Assembly: GCA_011525805.1 (NCBI GenBank)
Contig: WYBR01000105.1
Coordinates: forward strand, 1-33,427
Source: Vicinamibacteraceae bacterium
GTDB lineage: Bacteria > Planctomycetota > Phycisphaerae > Phycisphaerales > UBA5793
DNA length: 33,427 nucleotides
Direction: 5' to 3'
Positions 5,997-14,164 of this stretch are shown here, in pieces. The notes beneath the pieces were generated by a model, which searched no databases, was not told where the DNA came from, and worked only from the letters and a program-made list of their open reading frames with translations. Position 1 is the stretch's first letter. Each line of letters begins with the position of its first letter. A program made the translations under genes and the position numbers.

Positions 5997-8628
5997 ACCC
6001 CCCTTCGCCCTCCGCGCGCGCGGCGCGGCGCTCGCCGCAGCCGCGGCGCTGGGCCTCCTCGCCGTTCCCGCCCCGGCGCGAGGCGACGACGACCCCGTCA
6101 TCGACTACCTCCAGCGCCACGGGCTGACCGACCTGGTCGTCGCGCGCCTCGAAGCGAGGTTTCGCGAAGCGCTCGGCGACGACCGCATCCCCCTCGCCGA
6201 GCGCCTCGCCGTGCTCTACGGCCAGATGCTCGACGAGACGGACGACGAGTCGCAGCGAGCCGTCTGGGAGAAGCGCAGCCGGGACATGCTCGAGCAGGTG
6301 CCCCGGGCCAACACCGAGGCGCTGCGCATGACGATCCACAAGGCGAGTTACCTCCGCGCCGAGCGCATCGCCGAGCGCCACCGCCTGCGCCGCGCCGACG
6401 AGGCCGAGCGCGTCGTGGCCGTGCGCCTCATGGGCGAGGTGTCGGCGGCGATGAGCGAAAACCACGCCCTGTTCCGGGATCGCATCCGCCGGCTCGAATC
6501 CGCCGATGCTGGCGGCGCGGCGCCCTCCGCCTCCATCGAGGACCAACTGCGCGAACTCGATCAACTCGCGATGCAGGCGGCGTACTACGACGGATGGGCC
6601 CGCTACTACCAGGCCTGGCTCACCGGCTCAACGGTCGGGCTGGACGAGGCGATGCGGAGTTTCGGCTGGCTCCTGCACTTCGCCGGCGCGATGCCCAATC
6701 CGGAAGAAGCGCCCGTCTCGCTGCTCGTTCACGAGCACCTCGCCCGCGCCGCCGTCGGCATCGCCCTTTGCCAGACCCAGGCCGGCCGCCCGCAGACGGG
6801 GCTGGCCTGGCTCGACCTCGTCGAGGAATCCAGCGCCGAGTCCCCGCCGATCCTCGCCATCCTGCCCGGCTACCGCCTCGTCATCCTCTTCGCCTCCCGC
6901 CAGTGGCCGGCCATCGCCGAACTGGTCGAGACGTGGAAGAGCGGCAAGCGCCTCAACGTTACTCTCGTGCGGCTCCTCGCCGTCCTCGCGCTCGAGCAGT
7001 CGCAGGTCACGGGCGACGCGCAGGCGCGTCAACTGGGCGAGACGGCGGTAAACCTCCTCGCCGAAATGGGCGAGTTGCGCCAGGTGATCGAGATCGCCGA
7101 TGTCTTCCGTCTCGACACGCTCGGCGGAGACAGTTTCATCCTCGCCTACGTTCCGGCGATCAAGGCCTACGAGCGGGCGCGGAGCGAACACGATTCGGAG
7201 GATCCGGCGACGCAGCCGGCGCACGTGGCGCTCTACAAGGAGGCGGAGGAGAAACTCGCCGCCACGGCGCAGCGCCGCGACGCGGCGCAGTGGCCCGACG
7301 CGGCCCGTCACGCGCGGCTGCTCATCGCCTGGTCGCGCTATTTCCAGAACCGGCTCGATTCCGCCGCGACGCTCTTCGAAGAGATCTCCACCCAAAGCAC
7401 GGGCGACGAGAGCGAGTCGGCGCTGTGGATGAGCATCGTCTGCCGCGAGCGCCTCGCCTCGGCGGGCGACTCGCCCGCGGCAGTGAAACTGCGCGCGGCG
7501 CTCGAATCCTTCCTCGAGCGCTTCCCGTCCAGCGCCCGCGCGGGGCGCGTGCGGCTGCGGCTCGTGACGGCCCAATCCGCCGATCCCTCGCTCCAGTCGG
7601 TCGAGGAACTGCTCGCGATCCCGCCCGGCAGCGACGTCTACGCCACGGCGCGCAACGAGGCTGAGCGCCGGCTGTTCCTGCTCTTCCGCGAAGCGCCCCT
7701 CGCGCAGCGCCTGCAATACGCTCAGCGCTACCTCGACGTCGCGATGCCGCTGCTTGAGGCGGATGAACGCCGCGCGTTCATCGGCGGCGGCGAGGCGGAG
7801 GCGCGGCAGGCGTACCTCCAGCGGGCGCGGCGCATGCTCGACGTGCTGCTGACGCGCGGCGTGGCGCGCGTCACCGAGGCCCGCCGCATCCTCGATCGTC
7901 TTGAAACGGCCCGGGCCGCCGGCCTCATCGACCTCGCCGCCGTCGCCGAGGAACTCGACTACCGGCGCTTCCAGGCGCAGATCCTCTCGGGCGGGTTCGA
8001 CGAAGCGGCTCGCTGGTGCGAGGAACTCTGGCGGACCGACCCCGACAGCGCCTTCGCCCAGTCCGCCAGCCGCGCCCTCTACGCCTACGCCCTCCAGGAC
8101 TGGCACACCTTTGAAAACGATCCGCGCCTCGAGCAGACGCTGCGGCGCGTCATCCTGCACGGCCGCCGGGCGCTGCGCGGCGCGGGCGACCCGCCCTCGA
8201 CCGACGATCCCGCCGACATCGCCGTCATGATCAACGTCGCGGACGCGGCTCTGGCGCTCGACCGCCTCGTGCCGGGAGGAGAGGCTCAGGCCCGCTCGCT
8301 CGCCGAGCAGTGGTTCGATCTGCTCATCGCCGCCCAGCCGCGGCACTTCCGCGTCCTGCGCGGCGCCGCCATCGTCGCCGAGGGGCGCGGCGAGACCGAC
8401 GACGCCGTGCAGCACTGGCGCACGGCGATGAACGGCTCGGCGGAAACATCGGTCGAGTGGTTCGAGGCGAAGTACAACTTCATCCGCCTCCTCGCCGGGC
8501 AGGATTCCCGGCGCGCCGGGGAGATTCTCGCACAGCACGTCGTGCTCTACCCGCAGTACGGACCTGAGCCGTGGGGCGAACGCCTCAAGGCCCTTCACGC
8601 GCAAGTCAAGTCGGGAGGCGGCCGATGA
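5977..8628 (+). CDS. Large exported helical-repeat (TPR-like) protein
   Basis: The 883-residue protein begins with a signal peptide: basic residues at 4-16, a hydrophobic core at about 17-33 and a likely cleavage after residue 36 before DDD. The rest is almost wholly helical, rich in Ala, Leu, Arg and Glu, in paired helices that suit TPR or similar solenoid repeats, although individual motifs are too degenerate to number. No catalytic motif was seen. Start ATG 5977 lies inside the end of the exbD gene and has AGAAGG six bases upstream. The stop overlaps the next start as ATGA. I infer a periplasmic scaffold that works with the ExbBD-VWA proteins; no activity can be assigned. Confidence 0.88.
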   Translation: MCRSRSKPPFALRARGAALAAAAALGLLAVPAPARGDDDPVIDYLQRHGLTDLVVARLEARFREALGDDRIPLAERLAVLYGQMLDETDDESQRAVWEKRSRDMLEQVPRANTEALRMTIHKASYLRAERIAERHRLRRADEAERVVAVRLMGEVSAAMSENHALFRDRIRRLESADAGGAAPSASIEDQLRELDQLAMQAAYYDGWARYYQAWLTGSTVGLDEAMRSFGWLLHFAGAMPNPEEAPVSLLVHEHLARAAVGIALCQTQAGRPQTGLAWLDLVEESSAESPPILAILPGYRLVILFASRQWPAIAELVETWKSGKRLNVTLVRLLAVLALEQSQVTGDAQARQLGETAVNLLAEMGELRQVIEIADVFRLDTLGGDSFILAYVPAIKAYERARSEHDSEDPATQPAHVALYKEAEEKLAATAQRRDAAQWPDAARHARLLIAWSRYFQNRLDSAATLFEEISTQSTGDESESALWMSIVCRERLASAGDSPAAVKLRAALESFLERFPSSARAGRVRLRLVTAQSADPSLQSVEELLAIPPGSDVYATARNEAERRLFLLFREAPLAQRLQYAQRYLDVAMPLLEADERRAFIGGGEAEARQAYLQRARRMLDVLLTRGVARVTEARRILDRLETARAAGLIDLAAVAEELDYRRFQAQILSGGFDEAARWCEELWRTDPDSAFAQSASRALYAYALQDWHTFENDPRLEQTLRRVILHGRRALRGAGDPPSTDDPADIAVMINVADAALALDRLVPGGEAQARSLAEQWFDLLIAAQPRHFRVLRGAAIVAEGRGETDDAVQHWRTAMNGSAETSVEWFEAKYNFIRLLAGQDSRRAGEILAQHVVLYPQYGPEPWGERLKALHAQVKSGGGR

Positions 8629-11492
8629 CGTCCGCCTCGCTGCGACTGGAGATTCTCGGCACCTCTTCGGAGCGCATCGGTCCGTTTGCGCTGCTGGGCC
8701 TGACGCCCGAGCGGTGCGACGCGGCGGAGGTGCGCGCGGCGCAGTCGCGCCTCTCGGCGCGTCTGGCGAACCATCCGCGCCGCCACGAACCCGAGGCCAT
8801 CCTGCTGGCGCGCGAGATTGACGCGGCCGCGGCGCTGCTGCTCGATCCGATCGCGCGGCGCGAACTGATCGCCGACTATCGCCGCACGGGCCAGGCGCGT
8901 ACAGAGCCGCCAGGCGATCGCGCGCCGATCGAGATAGCGTCGGACGCCATCGCGGCCGCGCCGGCCGCCCTGCACGCCAACGGGTCGGGTCCGTCGTCGT
9001 GCGCGGCGGGTTCCTATCCGCCGGGCTTCCTGCGCGACCTGCTCGCGGCTTGGGTGAGCGGGGGCGGGTGGAACGGCAAGGCGCGGCATCGGATAATCGC
9101 CGCCGGCGTGCAGCACGGCGTTTCCGGAGAGGATTTGCTCGATGCGATCCTGACGATGCCCGTCACGCTGGCGACGCCGCGGATCACGCCGCTCGTCGGC
9201 CCGCCGGCCGCGTCGATCGCCTCGGCTGAGTTCGCCGGCGCGCTGCCCATGCCCGCTTCGCTCGCGGCCGACCCGGCGCGCGAGGCGCACGAGGCGGCCA
9301 AGCGCAACCTCTTCGCCGCGCTGCTGGCGTTTCTCGCGTGCGCGGCGGTGGTGCTCCCCATCGCCGCCTGGGTGATCATCGAGATGAGCCGATCGGGCGC
9401 GCGGCCGATCGAAACTCCGATCGTGGAGGCGCCCGCTCCTCGCCCCGCCGTCGAGCCGGCCCCCACCTTGCCCTCCGTGCCGCGCCATTCCATCGCGGTG
9501 CCGATCAACCCCATGTCGCAGACCTTCGCCGGCCTGCTTGAGCGACTCGACCGCGACTCGCTTCTCGCTGAGCGGCTCGAGCCGGCGATCCTCGATCTCT
9601 TCATCCAGGCCGCCTCGCAGGGACGCCGCCAGTGGACGCAGTTCGACGCCGCCAACCGCGAGCGCCTGCGCAGCGTGATCGTCTCCGTCCTCTACCGCCT
9701 CGGCGATGACCCGGCCGCGGCCCAGTCGCTCGCCGAGGCGATCGATCCGGACGAGGGGCGCGCGATTTCAGTCGAGAGCATCCCCGGCCGGGCGTGGTCG
9801 CTGGGGATGCTGGCGGTGATTCTGCGCGAGCCGGACCTTCCCCCTGCGGCGCGTGCGGCGGTTGAGCGGCGGTGGAGGCGGCACGTGGCGGTGGGACAAC
9901 CCCCGCGCGCCGCCGAGTTTGACGACGCCGCACGCTTCGCCCTTCGCGAAATGATTACGCCGCTCGTCCAGTCCATTGCCGTGGAGGCGAAAGCGCCCGA
10001 GACGTGGATCGCCTGGCTGCAATGCGCCGCGTCGCTGGGTGGGGCGCCGGCGGTCGAGCCGTTGGCGCTTGAGGCGGCGGGGCAGGTGCTCGCCGACGGC
10101 CCCGACCTCGCCGCCTCCGAGCCGGCCGGGCGGGTGCTTGCCGCGCTCTTCGCCGCCGTGCGCTGGCGCTCCTCCGCCGCCGGCCGCAGCGCCATGCTCT
10201 CGTGGTGGGACGATCCGCGCCTCTCCGTCTCCGATCTCGCCGCCGTGTCCGCCTGGCTGGTGAGCAGCGGCGCCGTTCCGGGACTGGACGACTCCTTCAT
10301 CCTCCCCGTCAGCGCCGGCTCGCAGGAGCGCACCGAACTTCGCCAGCGGCTGGCCGAGGCGTGGAAGGCGGGCGCGAACGTAGAGGCCGGTTCGAGCCGA
10401 ACCGAAGTGGCCGACTGGGTCGCCCAGGCGCAGCGCCTGCTCGCCGAGCCGACCGCGGCCGGTTCCGAAGACCTGCTCGTGCAGACGATCCGCGCCGCCT
10501 ATCAGCAGACGGCGGCAGCGCTTGTGTGGACGGGGCGAGGCGAGGAGGCCGCGGACCTCGTGCGCGAAAGCGATTCGCACATCGCGGCGATGCGCCTCGC
10601 GGCGAACCAGCCCGCGCGCGGCGCGGCGGCGCCCGGCAATCCCTCGGCCGACGGCCGCTGGGCGGTGCGCGTCTTCCGCGCGCGGCACCTCAACGACCGC
10701 GCCGGCGTGGTCGAACTGCTCAACGCCCTGCCCGTCGAGTCGCCCAACGACGCCGGGCCGATCGACGCCGCCATCCTCGCCGACCTCGCGCTGGGACACT
10801 TCTGGCGCGACGTCCGCCTCCCCGCGCTCAACGTCGTCGCCGAGAGTTACCCGCAGGGGGCCACCGTTCTGCTCGCGCTCGCCGATCGCATGATCCCCGA
10901 CCGCGGCGACGGCGAACTCTCGCAGGCGATCGAGCGGATCACCGGCGACGATCTCCCCGAGCCGCGGAGCGAGCAGTGGTACGCCTCGGCGCGACTGTCG
11001 CTGCTGCGCCACGTGGCGAACCTCCGCGGACTTCTTTCGGCGGACGCGGCGATTGACGGGCTGGCGGCCCTGCTCGGCGAGGTGTATGCGTCGCGGCTGA
11101 TGCACTCGACGCCCGAACTGCTCGAACCGGCGCAAGCGGCCCGCCTCGCCGCCGAGCAGTGGATGGAAATCGGCCGGCCGATGCAGCCCGTCGCGCCTCT
11201 GCCCGCGCCGCTCGAGCAGATCGCGCACCGGGCCTCGCTCCGCGCGGCGCTCGCCGACGACCCCATCGGCCGATTCCACGCCTGGCAGATCGCCGGCCTC
11301 GAGTCGGCGTGCTACGTCGCCGCCGCCGAGCGTCCCGCGGCGCGTCAGGCGCTCGCGAAACTCCTCGAAGACACGACGCGCGATCTCGCCTTCGCGCGCG
11401 CCGCGACCGAACAACTGCTCATTGCCGAACGGGCCATGCTGCGCGTGTGGATCCTGCGCTTCGGCGCCGGCGCGGAAGGAGGACCGCTGTGA
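8625..11492 (+). CDS. Membrane protein with degenerate J-domain-like N-terminus
   Basis: The 955-residue protein starts with about 70 residues (18-88) that read like a J-domain: FALLGLTPE, a helix ending in NHPRR, then an EID-A-LLLDPIARREL stretch like the end of J-domains. The HPD tripeptide needed to stimulate Hsp70 is HPR here, so it would not be a normal DnaJ. A membrane helix follows at about 229-253, then a Pro-rich linker and a long helical region without recognised motifs. With the N-terminus inside, the large C-terminal part would be periplasmic. ATG 8625 overlaps the upstream stop as ATGA, and the stop shares GTGA with the next gene. The J-domain call is inference; the membrane helix is clear. 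Confidence 0.82.
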   Translation: MTSASLRLEILGTSSERIGPFALLGLTPERCDAAEVRAAQSRLSARLANHPRRHEPEAILLAREIDAAAALLLDPIARRELIADYRRTGQARTEPPGDRAPIEIASDAIAAAPAALHANGSGPSSCAAGSYPPGFLRDLLAAWVSGGGWNGKARHRIIAAGVQHGVSGEDLLDAILTMPVTLATPRITPLVGPPAASIASAEFAGALPMPASLAADPAREAHEAAKRNLFAALLAFLACAAVVLPIAAWVIIEMSRSGARPIETPIVEAPAPRPAVEPAPTLPSVPRHSIAVPINPMSQTFAGLLERLDRDSLLAERLEPAILDLFIQAASQGRRQWTQFDAANRERLRSVIVSVLYRLGDDPAAAQSLAEAIDPDEGRAISVESIPGRAWSLGMLAVILREPDLPPAARAAVERRWRRHVAVGQPPRAAEFDDAARFALREMITPLVQSIAVEAKAPETWIAWLQCAASLGGAPAVEPLALEAAGQVLADGPDLAASEPAGRVLAALFAAVRWRSSAAGRSAMLSWWDDPRLSVSDLAAVSAWLVSSGAVPGLDDSFILPVSAGSQERTELRQRLAEAWKAGANVEAGSSRTEVADWVAQAQRLLAEPTAAGSEDLLVQTIRAAYQQTAAALVWTGRGEEAADLVRESDSHIAAMRLAANQPARGAAAPGNPSADGRWAVRVFRARHLNDRAGVVELLNALPVESPNDAGPIDAAILADLALGHFWRDVRLPALNVVAESYPQGATVLLALADRMIPDRGDGELSQAIERITGDDLPEPRSEQWYASARLSLLRHVANLRGLLSADAAIDGLAALLGEVYASRLMHSTPELLEPAQAARLAAEQWMEIGRPMQPVAPLPAPLEQIAHRASLRAALADDPIGRFHAWQIAGLESACYVAAAERPAARQALAKLLEDTTRDLAFARAATEQLLIAERAMLRVWILRFGAGAEGGPL

Positions 11493-12409
11493 CCATCCGC
11501 GCGCTTCTCACCTGCGTGCTCCTCAGCGCCTCGCTGGTCGTGCTCCTCGGCGCCTCGGCCTTGCAGGATCCCCCCTCCCCTCCCGCGAGTCCGGGCAGCG
11601 CCTTGCCGGCGCCGAGCCTCGACGAGCGCCTCGCCGCGCTGGCGCCGGAGAATCCGGCCGGTTATTTCCTCCTCGGCGAAGAGGCGATGGAGGAAGGGCA
11701 ACTCGAAGCCGCCGCACGCCTCTTCGTACTCGCCGCCTCCCTCGACGGCGAGCGCTTCGGCCGCAGCGCCTGCCTCGCCCTCGCCGAGATCGAGAAGCGC
11801 CGCGGCAACGGCCCGCGCGAGCGCGACCTGCGCTCTCTTGCGAGCCTCTTGGGCGGCTCCGCCGTCGACGTGAATGACCTGCGTGCAGCGGAGCGCGAGT
11901 TCCGCCGCGCCGCCTCGCTCCTCTCGGCCATGCTCGGGTTCTACCGCCAGGGCGACGGGCAGAAAGCCCTCGCCGCACTCGAACTCAACGACGCCACCGA
12001 GCGCCTCGTCGTCGAATTCGGCCGTTCGATCGGCTCCATCGGCCGCATCATCTCCTTCGCCCGCAATTACCCGCGCTGCGTCTCCTGCCGAAGCGAGCGA
12101 GTCATCCCCTGCCCGACGTGCCGCCGGGGCACCGTTCCCGGTCATTGCGCCGCCTGCGGCGGCCAAGCCTTCATCATCTGCAACGTCTGCAACGGCAAGC
12201 CGGGCGAAGCGGTCTCGCAGGACGAGATCAATGCGATGCTCCGCTTCGAGGTCACGCTCCAGTCGGGCGAGCACGCCTCCTGGTCCGCTCGCCTGTCGGT
12301 GGACACGGACCGCCCGCGCCCCGTCCTCGACCTGACGATGCTCCCGCGCTGGTACGAGGTGAACACGACGCTGACCGTCTACCGCAGCGGGGTGTGGACC
12401 GTACCGTGA
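11489..12409 (+). CDS. Exported protein with DnaJ-type four-CxxC zinc region
   Basis: The 306-residue protein has an N-terminal hydrophobic segment (about 4-24) that looks like a signal peptide or anchor, a Pro-rich linker, a helical region (about 55-190) with one or two TPR-like helix pairs, and a cysteine-rich region. Four CxxC pairs at C197/C200, C208/C211, C220/C223 and C231/C234, with glycines after them, match the pattern of the DnaJ central zinc domain. The last 70 residues are probably beta strands. Start is GTG 11489 in a GTGA overlap; GGAGGA lies a few bases upstream and decides this start. It is the last gene of the operon. The preceding gene has a J-like end, so DnaJ-like parts are divided between neighbours. 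Confidence 0.87.
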   Translation: MTIRALLTCVLLSASLVVLLGASALQDPPSPPASPGSALPAPSLDERLAALAPENPAGYFLLGEEAMEEGQLEAAARLFVLAASLDGERFGRSACLALAEIEKRRGNGPRERDLRSLASLLGGSAVDVNDLRAAEREFRRAASLLSAMLGFYRQGDGQKALAALELNDATERLVVEFGRSIGSIGRIISFARNYPRCVSCRSERVIPCPTCRRGTVPGHCAACGGQAFIICNVCNGKPGEAVSQDEINAMLRFEVTLQSGEHASWSARLSVDTDRPRPVLDLTMLPRWYEVNTTLTVYRSGVWTVP

Positions 12410-12454
12410 GCACGTTCGACGCCCGGTGAGGGGGATCGGAGACAGTCGATTCGA

Positions 12455-12460
12455 TACGAT
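12455..12460 (+). promoter_or_regulatory. Candidate -10 box TACGAT, leaderless start of the astD-like gene
   Basis: TACGAT ends five bases before the ATG at 12466, which would place transcription start at or next to the start codon. No Shine-Dalgarno sequence is present, in agreement with a leaderless transcript. No clear -35 element is seen. The 56-bp gap after the operon shows no terminator, so read-through from upstream is also possible. Confidence 0.4.
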
Positions 12461-12465
12461 CTCGC

Positions 12466-14103
12466 ATGGATCACTTTCCTCTGCCCCGCCGCGCCCCCGC
12501 GGACTTCATTGACGGCCGATGGGTCGATCTCGCGGGTCCGAACGGGCAGGATGCCCATGCTTCGCACGACGGGCGGGACGCCCGTTCCACCGCTGTCATC
12601 ACTTCTGTCAATCCCGCGGCGCCCGATGAGATCATCTGGCAAGGCGTGCCGCAGGTCGGGCACGTCGATGCCGCCCTAGCCGCGGCGCGGCGCGCCTTTC
12701 CTGCGTGGGCGGCGCTGCCTGCCGCCGAGCGGCATCAGTTCCTCCGCCGCTACCAACAGGTCGTCAAAAGCAACCTCGAACGCGTCGCCGGACTCATCTG
12801 CGAAGAGAGCGGCAAGACGATGGCCGAGTCGCGCTTCGAGGCGAGCGCCCTGATCGCTAAAGTGGACATCACCCTCGACCCCGCGGGCGCGTGGTCCCGC
12901 ATCACCGACTTCGAAGTGCCCGTGAGCGCAACGCGCCGAGGGATCAATCGCTTCAAGCCGCACGGCGTGATGGCGGTCATCGGCCCGTTCAACTTCCCCG
13001 CCCACCTGCCCAACGGCCACTTCGTCCCCGCGCTCGCCGCGGGCAACACCATCGTCTTCAAGCCCAGCGACAAGACGCCCGCGGTCGGACAACTGATCGC
13101 GGAGTTGTGGGAGGAGGTCGGCCTGCCTCCGGGCGTGTTCAACCTCGTGCAGGGAGCGGCCGACGTCGCGGCGCGACTCGTAAGCCACGATGATCTCGAC
13201 GGGATTCTCTTCACCGGCTCGTGGCCGGTCGGGCGGCGGATTCTCGAAGCGAACCTCGACCGGCCCGGGCGCCTCATTGCATTGGAGATGGGCGGCAACA
13301 ACGCGGCCGTGGTCATGGAAGACGCCGACCTGCGCCAGGCGGTGATCGAGTGCGTCCGCGCCGCCTTCGCCACGACGGGGCAGCGCTGCACCTGCACGCG
13401 GCGCGTCATCGTGCATGAGCGCATCATCGATCGATTCCGCCGCGCATTCGTCGAGGCGGCGCGGAGCCTGACGATCGGACCGGGGCGAAGTGAGCCTGCG
13501 GTCTTCATGGGGCCGGTGATCAACGAACAGGCGGTGGCGACGGTGCTCGACTTTCAGCGGCGACTGGTCGCGCGCGGCGGCAAGGTGCTGCTCGAAGCGA
13601 AGCGCGCTGAGGGCGGTTCGAATGCCCCTTCACAACGGATCGCTCGCACGGGCGAGACGCCCATGCTCCGCTCACGGGGCCACTTCATCTCCCCCGGCAT
13701 CGTCGAGGTGGACGGCTCGCAGTACCGCGCCGGCGACGGCGAGCATGATTGCGAAGTCTTCGGCCCGCTCGTGCGGCTGAGCGCCTGCCGCGACCTTGAC
13801 GATGCGATCGCGCAGGCAAACGCGACGCAGTACGGACTCGCGGCGGCGATCTTCACGCAGCGGACCGGCGACGCGGAGCGGTTCCTGCGCGAAGTGCGCG
13901 CCGGCTGCATCAACTGGAACACGGGCACGGCCGGGGCGTCGAGCAAACTCGCCTTCGGCGGCCTGGGGCGCAGCGGCAACCACCGGCCGGCCGGGGCCTT
14001 CAGCGTCGACTACTGCGCCTATCCCGTGGCGTCGATGGTCGAATCGTCGGCGCAGGCGGAGATCCCACCCGGCATGGCCTTCGACGACGCCTGGCTCAAG
14101 TGA
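12466..14103 (+). CDS. astD: AstD-like succinylglutamate-semialdehyde dehydrogenase
   Basis: The protein is an NAD-dependent aldehyde dehydrogenase of the type that oxidises N-succinylglutamate semialdehyde in arginine succinyltransferase catabolism. The 545-residue sequence has the fold's landmarks: FNFPAHLPNGH, the cofactor-binding FTGS, the general base E274 in LEMGGNN and the nucleophile C308 in GQRCTC. GQRCTCTRR and the SGNHRPAGAF / DYCAYPVAS ending are typical of AstD. It is longer than the roughly 490 residues usual for AstD because of two in-frame insertions, at about residues 25-43 and 386-407, both containing repeat DNA. No other ast gene is nearby, though an agmatinase/arginase-family gene lies 2 kb away, so the true substrate could be another semialdehyde. 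Confidence 0.85.
   Translation: MDHFPLPRRAPADFIDGRWVDLAGPNGQDAHASHDGRDARSTAVITSVNPAAPDEIIWQGVPQVGHVDAALAAARRAFPAWAALPAAERHQFLRRYQQVVKSNLERVAGLICEESGKTMAESRFEASALIAKVDITLDPAGAWSRITDFEVPVSATRRGINRFKPHGVMAVIGPFNFPAHLPNGHFVPALAAGNTIVFKPSDKTPAVGQLIAELWEEVGLPPGVFNLVQGAADVAARLVSHDDLDGILFTGSWPVGRRILEANLDRPGRLIALEMGGNNAAVVMEDADLRQAVIECVRAAFATTGQRCTCTRRVIVHERIIDRFRRAFVEAARSLTIGPGRSEPAVFMGPVINEQAVATVLDFQRRLVARGGKVLLEAKRAEGGSNAPSQRIARTGETPMLRSRGHFISPGIVEVDGSQYRAGDGEHDCEVFGPLVRLSACRDLDDAIAQANATQYGLAAAIFTQRTGDAERFLREVRAGCINWNTGTAGASSKLAFGGLGRSGNHRPAGAFSVDYCAYPVASMVESSAQAEIPPGMAFDDAWLK
12542..12587. repeat. Two GGGC(N5)GCCC repeat units inside astD
   Basis: ACGGGCAGGATGCCCATGC (12542-12560) and ACGGGCGGGACGCCCGTTC (12569-12587) are related 19-base units 27 bases apart, each able to form a small GGGC/GCCC hairpin. 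Together they code for GQDAH and GRDAR peptides in an N-terminal insertion not expected in AstD. Similar GRDAR-coding repeats are, from memory, common in planctomycete genomes. Confidence 0.7.
13648..13666. repeat. Third GGGC(N5)GCCC repeat unit inside astD
   Basis: ACGGGCGAGACGCCCATGC matches the first unit at 12542 in 15 of 19 positions. It codes for TGETPML within a second in-frame insertion (about residues 386-407), placed between the conserved core and the PGIVEV strand. Confidence 0.65.
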
Positions 14104-14140
14104 AAAACGGAAAGACCCCGGCGCGAGGGCGCCGGGGTCT
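14103..14140 (-). terminator. Rho-independent terminator of the haloperoxidase-like gene
   Basis: AGACCCCGGCGC (14113-14124) and GCGCCGGGGTCT (14129-14140) form a perfect 12-bp stem with a GAGG loop. Read on the minus strand, the stem is followed by TTTCCGTTTTT, so it terminates the minus-strand gene whose stop lies 25 bases before it. It sits just after the astD stop and may also stop that transcript, although there is no T-tract in that direction. Confidence 0.88.
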
Positions 14141-14164
14141 GAGGCACAGGCGTGGAGTTGCGCA

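Noticed and set aside
6628-8604. Long minus-strand open frame opposite the TPR-like gene
   Set aside because: Antisense shadow of a coupled operon gene; the plus-strand product has a signal peptide and overlapping start, the minus-strand one has no family features.
9768-11414. Long minus-strand open frame opposite the J-like gene
   Set aside because: Same reason: low-complexity antisense translation without motifs or a ribosome site.
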